The notes under the pieces were generated by a model. It worked only from the letters and a program-made list of their open reading frames with translations, did no database searches and was not told where the DNA came from. From the NCBI GenBank assembly GCA_964392775.1, contig CAYMRD010000001.1, positions 124,001 to 188,000 on the forward strand: DNA of 64,000 bases, written 5' to 3'. Both the position numbers and the translations under genes were made by a program. Below are positions 35,801 to 43,586 of the stretch, piece by piece (position 1 is the first letter of the stretch; every line of letters begins with the position of its first letter). The DNA is from UKL13-3 sp964392775. GTDB lineage: Bacteria > Bacteroidota > Bacteroidia > UKL13-3.

Positions 35801-38639
35801 TATAGGCGGTACAGATGCAGCTAAAACGGTTACCATCAGACCAACAATAGCGGGAACAACTATTATGGGATCAGATACGATCATTATCGACCTTAATAAT
35901 GTAAATAATGTGATTATAGATGGACGTATCGGTGGATTAGGATCAGGCAAAGATTTGATTATTGAGAATACAAATACCGGTGCTTCTTCAACTGTACGTT
36001 TTATCAATGATGCCTGTAAAAATACCATCCGGTATTGTACTGTGAAGGGTGTGGCAACAGCCGCAACTTCGGGTACTCTGTTGTTTGGCACTACTACCGG
36101 AACCGTTGGAAATGATACCAATACCATTGATAACTGTGATATTGGAGATGGGGCGAGCAGTCCGGTGCAGGGTGTTTACGCGTTGGGGGAAACAGCTAAT
36201 ACTATCGTGTACAACGATAACAATATCATCAGCAACAGTAATATTTACAATTACTTTCATGCGACCAACGCATCAACCGGAATTAGAGTAAATGCAGGTA
36301 ATGCGGGCTGGAAAATATCAAATAACTCTTTTTATCAAACAGCACCTGTTGTCTATACATCCAATGTAATTCATAGGGCAATTTTGATCAATTCAGTATC
36401 AGCCAATGTAGGCTATGGTAGTGGGTTTGAAGTTTCCAATAATATGATTGGCGGGAGTGGTCCGGGGCTTGACGATACATTAAGAATAACCTCAGCAGGT
36501 GCCGTGTCTTTTACGGGCATCGAATGTTCGGTTGGAATGGATGCAGCAAACCCAACCCTGATACAAAACAATACCTTTTCCAATATCAGAATGGAGGCAG
36601 GTAATAGTTTAGGTAATACCCTTACGGGAATTAATATTGAGAGGGGAGCAACTACTATTGACGGAAATACCATCGGTTCGGCAACAACAGTGGGTGCGAT
36701 TGACTTTACCACCACTGTTTCATTAGGAGGCGTATTTGGTATTCGACTGGGTAATACCAATCCGATAGGAGCTACCACGATTAACAATAATACCATTTCG
36801 GGTATCGAATTAAAGGGGGCATCATCGTCTATAGTGGCTAATTGGACCGGAATCGCAGCTTCGGGAGGAACAACAACGAATATTACAAACAATACCATTG
36901 GTAGCGCAACCATGGCCAATGCTATAAATGCACCTATTCCAATACTTACTACTACTTCCCAAACATTACGTGGTATTATTGTTAACGGAACTGCAACAAC
37001 CTTTAATGTTACCGGTAATGTGATCGCTAATATCAATACCAATACCGTTAGCACCGGAACAACCGGTCATACATTAATGGCTATTGTTTATTCTCCGGGG
37101 ACAGCCAATGCAAACCCAATAAATATCAGTAACAATATTATCCATGATTTGAGCAGTTCGGCACAAACCACTCAGACTACCGTATCACCGGTTTTGGGAG
37201 GAATCATCATTAGCACTGTTACTAGTGTTACTGGTGTATTAACGGTTGCCAATAACCAGGTTTACGGTTTGAAGCTTACGGGTTCTGCAACTTCGGCTGC
37301 TGTGGTTGCCCGTGGCATTTACGTGGCAGGCGGAGCAATCAATAGTGAAGTTGCCAATAACAAGGTACATAGTTTTTCAGTGAGTGCAGCCAATCCATCA
37401 GCTGTGGTTACCGCCATTCAAGCCGCTGGTGTGGCATCAGGAGGATCATGTTCGTATTACAATAACTTTATCCGTTTAGGTGTAGATGATCAGGGAAATG
37501 AAGATAACAACGGCTACCAGATTACTGGTATCAATGAAACGGTTACTGCGGTTGCCAACGCCAACCACAACTTCTATTACAACTCGGTGTATATTGGTGG
37601 TTTTGCAGTAAGCAGCGGAACTTCTAAAACGTATGCCTTTAATAGTGTAAGTACGGGTACTCGTAGTTATATCAACAATTCATTCTATAATGCCCGTTCC
37701 AATGGAGCAGCCTCCGGAACGCATTACGCGGTAAAAGTTGCCGGTACATCAGCTAATCCTTCAGGGTTAACGATGAACAATAATCTTTTGTATGCGAGTG
37801 GAGGATCTGGTGCGATGCTTGGATTTTATAATAATGTCGATATAAGCGACTTAAGTACGTGGGAGACGACTGTTGGCGGTAACGCAAATTCTATATCTAC
37901 TGATCCATGGTATAAAGATCCAATGGGAAGTGCATTACTGGTTGATCTGGCACCTCAAAATGGTTCTCCTTTGTTTAATTCCGGAGTTAATATTCCAAGT
38001 GTTACAACCGATATGTTAGGATTGCCTCGCAATCCCATAACCCCAACCATTGGAGCAGGAGAAACAACAACCCCTTTACCAGTGAAATTGCTTTCGTTTA
38101 CCGGAGTAAAAGAGCAAGGTGGTGTTCGTTTGAACTGGGTTACGGCTTCCGAACTCAACAATGCTTATTTTAATGTGCAACGTTCATTGAATGGTTCTGA
38201 TTTTGAAACCATCGCAACTGTAAAAGGTAATGGAACTACACAACGAATGAATAGATATTCATACGCAGATACTAAACGTGTTTCTGTTTCAAGAGTGTAC
38301 TATCGTTTGGTTCAGGTTGACTTTAACCGTAACAGCCAAACAAGTGCAGTTGTTGTTATCGACTTCAATAAAGCTGATCAGTCAACTTCATTCTCTGTAG
38401 TGCCTAATCCGTTTGAAGGCATGCCAACTCTGGTTATCAATAGTGAGTTGGCATCACAAGCTACTGTAAGAGTAGTTGATTTAACCGGCCGCATAGTAGT
38501 TGAGAAATCAATACTTTTGGAAACCGGTCAAAATCAAGTTGAGGTTGAAGAGTTGCTTGCAGGCCACAAAGGTATGTATGTTATCCAAGTGGTAACGCCA
38601 TCGGGTGTGATGTCGCAAAGAGCCCTGAAATTGAACTAA
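32817..38639 (+). CDS. Giant T9SS surface protein, duplicated beta-helix module
   Basis: A 1940-residue secreted protein. The signal peptide (residues 1-23) ends at MSRAQ. Two homologous modules follow, about residues 24-790 and 945-1745, each with STIRFINDATGDTITNCTIL-like, FYQTA, SVYIGG and AVKVGG motifs and predicted right-handed beta-helix turns. A linker (about 796-940) separates them. Residues about 1753-1850 form the KLLSFTGVKEQGGVRLNWVT domain that precedes T9SS signals, and about 1858-1940 is the type A sorting domain (SVVPNPFEGMPTLVI, GMYVIQVV). It is probably a cell-surface adhesin or carbohydrate binder; no catalytic motif was recognised. A strong terminator follows at 38657. Confidence 0.85.
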   Translation: MRGKHLFTFLMVLWGGIMMSRAQVNVLSDNGNYSAVYTTLKEAFESINTGVHTQDIVITITGSTSEPGTAVLNASGTVTGSGTANYSFVTISPSGGDYTISGTVAGAPLIDLNGADSVKIDGLNTGGNSLTIENLSTANTANTSTIRFINDATGDTITNCTILGSNTLISSAAGGVIFFSTTTGTTGNDNNAIIGCDIGPAAAGFPAKTIHALGTSTNATTLNSGILIQNCLIHDYFSAGVSHAGISLLAGNTGWVIDNNKFYQTAARTITSASVIHSGITVNGNTQGSNNNLKITNNTIGYGSSDGIGMDSISTTATSAQFIGIHFVSATTTTAATIQGNTITAIRLTGNAGGATSVASPFMGIYIASGVATITGNTIGSQTETDAITFTSTNAGTNAECIGIHVTSQNSGHIVSNNLIGGITASNTNSATRAASITGIRTNASTNYSITITNNIVGGTVANSIQSTTAAATTPLPSTVIGISVPGPVATITGNTVRNLTSASISTGATISNTSVIGIANSGVSAISNNTVYGLTNTAATAATVVTGLFNTGGTAVTMNRNIIHSLNNTSTAGIIHGIFIGNGPTTCSNNMIRLGIDTTGADITNSLQINGIYETTGANNIYYNSVYIGGTNVDGASTYAFNSTVATGARNYINNIFMNARSNGTGTGTGKHYAVKVGGAVVNPLGLTMKNNLFYTNGIGGMFGSFNGSDIEHLSAWQAAVGGNIASGFGDPQFLAPTGNAATVDLHIDQTVSTPVEGMGAVIAVVTTDYDMTARNSGTPDIGADEGSFTLMDVYAPVITYTKLSNHNSTTVRTVSSFAAITDISGVNTTAGTRPRLYFKKSQHANTYADNTSLTDGWKYVEATNVSSPFSFDINYSLIFGGTVSVLDTIQYFITAQDNMASVAINAGSYTAIPTSVALTAASFPIQGTLNSYLISPNAPLSGVIPVGSGNTYTTLNAITADLALRGIDGSVLIELTDAVYTSPAETFPIVFGNIGGTDAAKTVTIRPTIAGTTIMGSDTIIIDLNNVNNVIIDGRIGGLGSGKDLIIENTNTGASSTVRFINDACKNTIRYCTVKGVATAATSGTLLFGTTTGTVGNDTNTIDNCDIGDGASSPVQGVYALGETANTIVYNDNNIISNSNIYNYFHATNASTGIRVNAGNAGWKISNNSFYQTAPVVYTSNVIHRAILINSVSANVGYGSGFEVSNNMIGGSGPGLDDTLRITSAGAVSFTGIECSVGMDAANPTLIQNNTFSNIRMEAGNSLGNTLTGINIERGATTIDGNTIGSATTVGAIDFTTTVSLGGVFGIRLGNTNPIGATTINNNTISGIELKGASSSIVANWTGIAASGGTTTNITNNTIGSATMANAINAPIPILTTTSQTLRGIIVNGTATTFNVTGNVIANINTNTVSTGTTGHTLMAIVYSPGTANANPINISNNIIHDLSSSAQTTQTTVSPVLGGIIISTVTSVTGVLTVANNQVYGLKLTGSATSAAVVARGIYVAGGAINSEVANNKVHSFSVSAANPSAVVTAIQAAGVASGGSCSYYNNFIRLGVDDQGNEDNNGYQITGINETVTAVANANHNFYYNSVYIGGFAVSSGTSKTYAFNSVSTGTRSYINNSFYNARSNGAASGTHYAVKVAGTSANPSGLTMNNNLLYASGGSGAMLGFYNNVDISDLSTWETTVGGNANSISTDPWYKDPMGSALLVDLAPQNGSPLFNSGVNIPSVTTDMLGLPRNPITPTIGAGETTTPLPVKLLSFTGVKEQGGVRLNWVTASELNNAYFNVQRSLNGSDFETIATVKGNGTTQRMNRYSYADTKRVSVSRVYYRLVQVDFNRNSQTSAVVVIDFNKADQSTSFSVVPNPFEGMPTLVINSELASQATVRVVDLTGRIVVEKSILLETGQNQVEVEELLAGHKGMYVIQVVTPSGVMSQRALKLN

Positions 38640-38656
38640 TAACAATAAGTTATAAA

Positions 38657-38702
38657 CGTAAAAAAAGCCGCTATGCCTAAGGGCATAGCGGCTTTTTTTA
38701 CG
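38657..38702. terminator. Bidirectional terminator after the 1940-aa gene
   Basis: A perfect hairpin: AAAAAAAGCCGCTATGCC with loop TAAG and GGCATAGCGGC followed by TTTTTTT. The A-tract on the left and T-tract on the right make it work on both strands, insulating the surface-protein gene from the tracrRNA. Confidence 0.92.
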
Positions 38703-38810
38703 TTTATTTATTCGATAGCTTTTTTGTAGAAAAATGTTAGTTTCGAGTTAGCCAAATTGACAAACAGCTAACCTATCTTTATGTACTGCTCAAATCAGAA
38801 AGTTTATTGC

Positions 38811-38888
38811 AAAAAAAATGCCCCCGTTAAAGTCGAGGGCAACTTAATGTTTTCACAACGGAATAATCCTTATTGTGATTTGCTTCAG
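38811..38888 (-). ncRNA. tracrRNA for Cas9
   Basis: The minus strand carries all parts of a type II-C tracrRNA. The start is predicted near 38888, six bases after the -7 box. The 5' anti-repeat CCTGAAGCAAATCACAAT is complementary to the solitary repeat at 43288 (17 Watson-Crick and two wobble pairs out of 20, counting two bases upstream). Next come the nexus-like AAGGATTATTCCGTTGTG hairpin, the linker AAAACATTAAGTT, and a terminator hairpin GCCCTCG-ACTTTAA-CGGGGGC with A then eight T (38811-38840). The predicted length is about 78 nt. It is divergent from cas9. This is inferred from sequence; no transcript data are available. Confidence 0.85.
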
Positions 38889-38893
38889 GATAA

Positions 38894-38924
38894 CAAATCT
38901 AAATTAACTTTTCTATTTGCCAAA
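38894..38924 (-). promoter_or_regulatory. tracrRNA promoter
   Basis: On the minus strand TTTG (plus 38921-38924) is followed by 19 bases and TAGATTTG (plus 38894-38901). This fits the Bacteroidota TTTG-N19-TAnnTTTG consensus exactly and would start transcription at about 38888, the first base of the anti-repeat. Confidence 0.8.
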
Positions 38925-38935
38925 AATATTTTCAG

Positions 38936-38954
38936 CCCGCAGATACAATGCGGG
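38936..38954. promoter_or_regulatory. Hairpin ahead of cas9
   Basis: CCCGCA-GATACAA-TGCGGG is a perfect 6-bp stem with seven-base loop, extended imperfectly by CAGC and GTTGCTG. It lies 40 bases before the cas9 ATG and just upstream of the tracrRNA promoter. It may be an operator or an RNA leader element. Confidence 0.6.
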
Positions 38955-38993
38955 TTGCTGTTTAACCTTTGATTACGATAAATCATATTAGCT

Positions 38994-41900
38994 ATGACAA
39001 CAAAAACGATTTTAGGATTGGATTTAGGAACCACATCAATTGGATGGGCATTTGTGAAAGAATCAGAAGTTGATGGAATTCCTTCCTCAATAGAAAAGAT
39101 AGGAGTGAGGGTAAATCCACTTACTGTTGATGAGCAGTCTGATTTTGAAAAAGGGAAGCCTGTTTCTGTGAATGCATCTAGAACTCTGAAACGAGGAGCA
39201 AGGCGCAATTTACAACGCTATAGGCAAAGAAGAGATAATTTAATAGATGCTTTGGTTAAAGCGGATTTAGTTACTTCTCAAACTGTTTTAGCAGAGAATG
39301 ATAAGGAGTCCACTCATAACACTTATTTGCAAAGGTCAAAGGCGGCCATTGAAAAAATAGAAAAAGAAGCTTTAGCACGGGTATTGTTAATGATTAACAA
39401 AAAGCGTGGTTATAAGAGTAGCAGAAAGGCTAAAAATGAGGATGAAGGACAAGCTATTGATGGAATGGTAATAGCAAAAAGATTGTATGATGAAAATATT
39501 ACTCCGGGTCAGTTGGCATATAAATTATTGAAAGAAGGTAAAAAATATCTACCAGATTTTTATCGCTCCGATTTGGTTGTTGAGTTCAATAAAGTGTGGG
39601 AATTTCAGAAGAAATTTCATTCTGAAATATTAACAGATGAGTTAAAAAAGGAGCTTGAAGGGAAAGGACAAAGAGCAACATCTGCTATTTTTTGGAGCAA
39701 ATGCAAGTTTAATATTGCTGAAAATAAGCAAAAAAACAGAAGTGATAAAAAGCTAAAAGCATACGAATGGAGGAGTAATGCCATTTCCGTGAAATTAGAA
39801 AAGGAAGAGATTGCTTATGTACTTACAGAGATTAACAATGACCTCAATAAATCGAGTGGTTATTTAGGTGCAATTAGCGACCGCAGTAAAGAATTATACT
39901 TTAATAAATTAACTGTAGGGCAGTATTTATATAGACAACTAGCAGCTAATCCACATACTCGTTTAAAGAATCAGGTGTTTTACCGCCAAGATTATATGGA
40001 TGAATTTGAGATTATTTGGGAAACACAATCTAGATTTTATTCTGAACTAACTCCAGAGCTTAAAACTGAAATTAGGGATATTATCATTTTTTATCAGCGT
40101 AAGCTTAAATCCCAGAAAGGACTTATTGGTTTTTGTGAGTTTGAAAGCAAGGAAATTGAGATAGAAAGGGATGGTAAGTTGGTGAAAAAAAATGTTGGGT
40201 TGAAAGTTGCTCCTAAATCTTCTCCGTTGTTTCAGGAAGTGAAGATTTGGCAAATACTAAACAATATTGAGTTTAGGAATAAAGAGACCAAAGAAAGATT
40301 GTTGCCTGATTTGGATACAAAGAATAAACTTTTTGAAGAGCTAAATATTAAAGGGAATCTATCTGCAAACAAGGCTATAGAAATATTGGGACATAAGCCT
40401 AAATATTGGGAATTAAACTATAAAGAACTTGAAGGGAACAGGACCAGTCAAGCTTTTTATGAAGCATATCTGCAAATATTGGAGTTGGAAGGGTATGATG
40501 AAGATTTGTTTAAACTGGCAGGAAAGGACGAGATTAAGTTAGTAGATATTGATACCTCTGCTCTTGAAATTAAAACAATGGTTAAAACAATATTTGAAAC
40601 GTTGGGTATTGATACAACCATTTTGGATTTTAATGCAGAATTAGAAGGAAAAGATTTTGAACGTCAAGGTTCATTTCAGTTATGGCATTTGTTGCATTCA
40701 TACGAAGGAGATAATTCTAATAGTGGAAACGATGAACTATACAGGCTACTAAATAAAAAATTCGGCTTCAAAAAAGGTCATGCGCAAATATTAGCCAATG
40801 TATCACTGTCGGATGATTATGGAAGCTTGAGTGCAAAGGCCATGCGGAAGATTTATCCTTATTTGAAAGAGAATGACTATAGTGAATCTTGTGCTTTAGC
40901 TGGTTACAATCATTCGTCATCCATTACCAAAGAAGAGAATGAAAAGCGGCCATTAAAAGATAAGCTGGAATTGTTAAAGAAAAACAGTTTACGTAGTCCA
41001 GTTGTCGAAAAAATATTGAACCAAATGGTCAATGTGGTCAATGCAATTATCGAAGACACTTTTTTAGGTAAGCCTGACGAAATAAGAATTGAATTAGCCC
41101 GAGAATTAAAGAAGAATGCAAAAGAAAGGGCTGAAATGACCTTAAATATTAATAGTGCAAAGATTGAGCATGACAAAATCAGGAAGCTTTTAAGTGGGGA
41201 GTTTGGAATAAAAAATCCAACACGTAATGATATTATCCGTTACAAGTTATATGAAGAACTCAAAGGTAATGGATATAAAGATTTGTATAGTATGACCTAC
41301 ATTCCTCAGGAAAAGTTGTTTTCAAAGGAGTTTGATATAGAACATATTATCCCTCAAGCTAAATTGTTTGATGATAGTTTTTCAAATAAAACACTTGTGC
41401 CCCGACAAGTAAATCTAGATAAAGGGAATCAAACTGCTTACGATTTTATTGCAGCCAAGTATGGCGATACAGCACTCGAAGAATATGTAGCGAGAGTAGA
41501 AGCAATGTTTAAATTAAAAGAAGGAGCAATTGGGAAAGCTAAGTATCAAAAACTTTTAAAGCAAAACAAAGATATTGGCGATGGCTTTATTGAACGTGAT
41601 TTACGTGAGACTCAATATATTGCTAAGAAGGCAAAACAAATACTTGGAGAGATATGCCGGAGCGTGGTAAGTACATCAGGAAGTGTAACTGATAGATTAC
41701 GTGAAGATTGGGGTTTAGTAAATGTGATGCAGGAACTGAATTTTGAAAAATACAAGATACTTGGACTTACTGAATTGGTTGAGAAAAAGGATGGTTCATT
41801 TAAGGAAAGGATAAAGGATTGGAGTAAACGAAACGATCATCGCCATCATGCTATGGATGCATTAACAATTGCCTTTACTAAACATAACCATATTCAATAT

Positions 41901-43208
41901 CTTAATCATCTAAATGCTCGGAAAGATGAGGCAAATAAATTACATAGCCATATTGTTCGTATTGAAAACAAGGAAATTGAATTGGTTATTGAAGATAATG
42001 GTAATAAGAAAAGAAAGTTTAAACAACCCATGCCCAACTTTAGAAATGAGGCAAAAAAACATCTTGAAGATGTGCTTATTTCTTTTAAAGCCAAAAACAA
42101 GGTAGCAACCCAAAACAAAAATAAGTATAAGACAAAAGATGGGGAGAAGGTGAAGGTTGAGCTTACGCCTCGTGGACAGTTGCATAAAGAAACTGTTTAT
42201 GGGAAGCTTAGACAGTATGAAACAAAGGAAGAGAAGGTAGGGGCAAAGTTTGATGAACAAACGATACAGTTGGTTGCTAATAAGAAATATAGAGAGGCAT
42301 TGATGCAGCGCTTGTTAGCGTTTGATAGTGATGCTAAAAAAGCATTCACAGGAAAAAATAGTTTGGATAAAGCTCCCATTTATATTGATGAACAAAAGTC
42401 GGAAGTCGTCCCAGAGAAAGTTAAGTTGGTTTGGCTGGCAGATGATTTTACGATTAGAAAAGATGTAAATCCTGATTTGAAAATAGAAAAAGTAATTGAC
42501 GCAGGGGTAAGGGAAATCTTGCAAAAACGTTTAGAAGAACATAAGGGAAATGCGAAGAGTGCATTTAGTGATTTAGATAAAAATCCAATTTGGTTGAATA
42601 AAGAAAAAGGAATTGTAATAAAGCGAGTAAAAATCAGCGGAGTGAAAAATGCAGAAGCGTTACACATTAAAAAAGACCATTTAGGGAAAGATATACTAGA
42701 TAGCTATGGGAAGCCAATAGCCGCTGATTTTGTGAGCACGGGTAATAATCATCACGTAGCTATTTATAAAGATGGTGAGGGTAATTTGCAGGAAAAAATC
42801 GTATCGCTTTATGAGGCGGTTGAGAGGGTGAACCAAGGATTATCGGTGATTGATAAATTGTATAATGTTTCATTGGGTTGGGAGTTTTTATTTACAATGA
42901 AACAAAACGAGTATTTTGTTTTTCCTTCTGTCGATTTTAACCCATTGGAAATTGATCTGCTCGATTCTAAAAACAATAATTTGATTAGTCCACATTTGTT
43001 TAGGGTGCAAACAATATCTGTTGTTCAATATGGAAATAGCACGATTAGGGATTTCAAATTTAGGCATCATCAGGAAACTTCTGTTGATGATAAAAAGGAA
43101 TTACAAGGAATTTCTTATCAGCAAATAAAGAGTCTTGCGCCTTTGTCTAAAATTGTAAAAGTACGGATTAATCATATTGGCCAGATTGTTAAAGTAGGTG
43201 AATATTAA
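38994..43208 (+). CDS. cas9: Type II-C-like Cas9 nuclease
   Basis: A 1404-residue RNA-guided DNA nuclease, in the size range of Bacteroidota II-C Cas9. RuvC-I is ILGLDLGTTSIGWAF with D10. The bridge helix is ASRTLKRGARRNLQRYRQRR. RuvC-II is IRIELARE with E700. The HNH nuclease is DIEHIIPQAKLFDD with H784 and N807 (in RQVNLDKGNQ). RuvC-III is DHRHHAMDALTIA with H952 and D955. All catalytic residues are present, so it should be active. The gene is richer in A/T than its neighbours. No cas1, cas2, csn2 or array accompanies it; the only partners are the tracrRNA upstream and one repeat downstream. This suggests an orphan effector, a degraded locus, or a regulator. Confidence 0.96.
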   Translation: MTTKTILGLDLGTTSIGWAFVKESEVDGIPSSIEKIGVRVNPLTVDEQSDFEKGKPVSVNASRTLKRGARRNLQRYRQRRDNLIDALVKADLVTSQTVLAENDKESTHNTYLQRSKAAIEKIEKEALARVLLMINKKRGYKSSRKAKNEDEGQAIDGMVIAKRLYDENITPGQLAYKLLKEGKKYLPDFYRSDLVVEFNKVWEFQKKFHSEILTDELKKELEGKGQRATSAIFWSKCKFNIAENKQKNRSDKKLKAYEWRSNAISVKLEKEEIAYVLTEINNDLNKSSGYLGAISDRSKELYFNKLTVGQYLYRQLAANPHTRLKNQVFYRQDYMDEFEIIWETQSRFYSELTPELKTEIRDIIIFYQRKLKSQKGLIGFCEFESKEIEIERDGKLVKKNVGLKVAPKSSPLFQEVKIWQILNNIEFRNKETKERLLPDLDTKNKLFEELNIKGNLSANKAIEILGHKPKYWELNYKELEGNRTSQAFYEAYLQILELEGYDEDLFKLAGKDEIKLVDIDTSALEIKTMVKTIFETLGIDTTILDFNAELEGKDFERQGSFQLWHLLHSYEGDNSNSGNDELYRLLNKKFGFKKGHAQILANVSLSDDYGSLSAKAMRKIYPYLKENDYSESCALAGYNHSSSITKEENEKRPLKDKLELLKKNSLRSPVVEKILNQMVNVVNAIIEDTFLGKPDEIRIELARELKKNAKERAEMTLNINSAKIEHDKIRKLLSGEFGIKNPTRNDIIRYKLYEELKGNGYKDLYSMTYIPQEKLFSKEFDIEHIIPQAKLFDDSFSNKTLVPRQVNLDKGNQTAYDFIAAKYGDTALEEYVARVEAMFKLKEGAIGKAKYQKLLKQNKDIGDGFIERDLRETQYIAKKAKQILGEICRSVVSTSGSVTDRLREDWGLVNVMQELNFEKYKILGLTELVEKKDGSFKERIKDWSKRNDHRHHAMDALTIAFTKHNHIQYLNHLNARKDEANKLHSHIVRIENKEIELVIEDNGNKKRKFKQPMPNFRNEAKKHLEDVLISFKAKNKVATQNKNKYKTKDGEKVKVELTPRGQLHKETVYGKLRQYETKEEKVGAKFDEQTIQLVANKKYREALMQRLLAFDSDAKKAFTGKNSLDKAPIYIDEQKSEVVPEKVKLVWLADDFTIRKDVNPDLKIEKVIDAGVREILQKRLEEHKGNAKSAFSDLDKNPIWLNKEKGIVIKRVKISGVKNAEALHIKKDHLGKDILDSYGKPIAADFVSTGNNHHVAIYKDGEGNLQEKIVSLYEAVERVNQGLSVIDKLYNVSLGWEFLFTMKQNEYFVFPSVDFNPLEIDLLDSKNNNLISPHLFRVQTISVVQYGNSTIRDFKFRHHQETSVDDKKELQGISYQQIKSLAPLSKIVKVRINHIGQIVKVGEY

Positions 43209-43287
43209 GTGTATGCAAATATGTAGGGTTTGGTTTTGCGATTTTTGATACACACTATTACGGAGGTAGGCAGAAGCTGGCATCCAC

Positions 43288-43334
43288 GTTGTGATTTGCT
43301 TTCGGATTTTTTAATTGATATCTCCCTGTATTAA
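43288..43334 (+). CRISPR. Single degenerate CRISPR repeat
   Basis: GTTGTGATTTGCTTTC begins a sequence that I recall as the start of Bacteroidota II-C repeats. GATATCT follows at the place where such repeats have an internal promoter-like TATCTT. The 5' 20 bases pair with the tracrRNA anti-repeat at 38872-38891, including the locus-specific GGAT. Only one copy is found, 79 bases after the cas9 stop; the 3' half is degenerate. The bases upstream (43258-43287) could serve as the last spacer. I found no second copy in the window. Confidence 0.6.
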
Positions 43335-43515
43335 CGCTGTCTACACCCTCATCAACTCGTCCTTTAAAGCGGGCCATTTAGGAAAGGTTTCGAGCAGTCG
43401 TTTTTTTTTCTGATACACTTCCGTTTCGAATTCGTATTTCTAAGTCTGCGCAGAAGGTTTATAACTTCCCTGTAATGGCTGAGTCCGGCTCTTTAAGACA
43501 GTCATCAGGTAAAAA

Positions 43516-43558
43516 TCACACATTTTGTGTCACACATTTTGTGTCATATATTTTGTGT
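43516..43558. promoter_or_regulatory. Three-unit palindromic operator-like repeat
   Basis: TCACACATTTTGTGT (43516-43530), the same sequence at 43530-43544, and TCATATATTTTGTGT at 43544-43558 form three units with 14-base period. Each contains an ACACATTTTGTGT palindrome in the first two units. They lie 28 bases upstream of the ATPase ATG at 43587, as an operator array for a dimeric regulator would. Confidence 0.75.
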
Positions 43559-43586
43559 GATTATTATATTGTCGTATCATTGTGGT

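Larger units (their letters stand above)
43209..43586. other. Gene-free gap with repeat remnant and operator array
   Basis: It contains a single CRISPR-like repeat (43288-43334), a 30-amino-acid coding-like remnant on the minus strand (about 43345-43440), and a three-unit palindromic operator-like repeat (43516-43558). No intact gene is seen. Confidence 0.6.

Noticed and set aside
43527..43586. Alternative upstream start of the AAA ATPase
   Set aside because: The extra 20 residues would be encoded by the palindromic operator repeat and look non-native (Cys/Ile-rich); the ATG at 43587 aligns with the family start.
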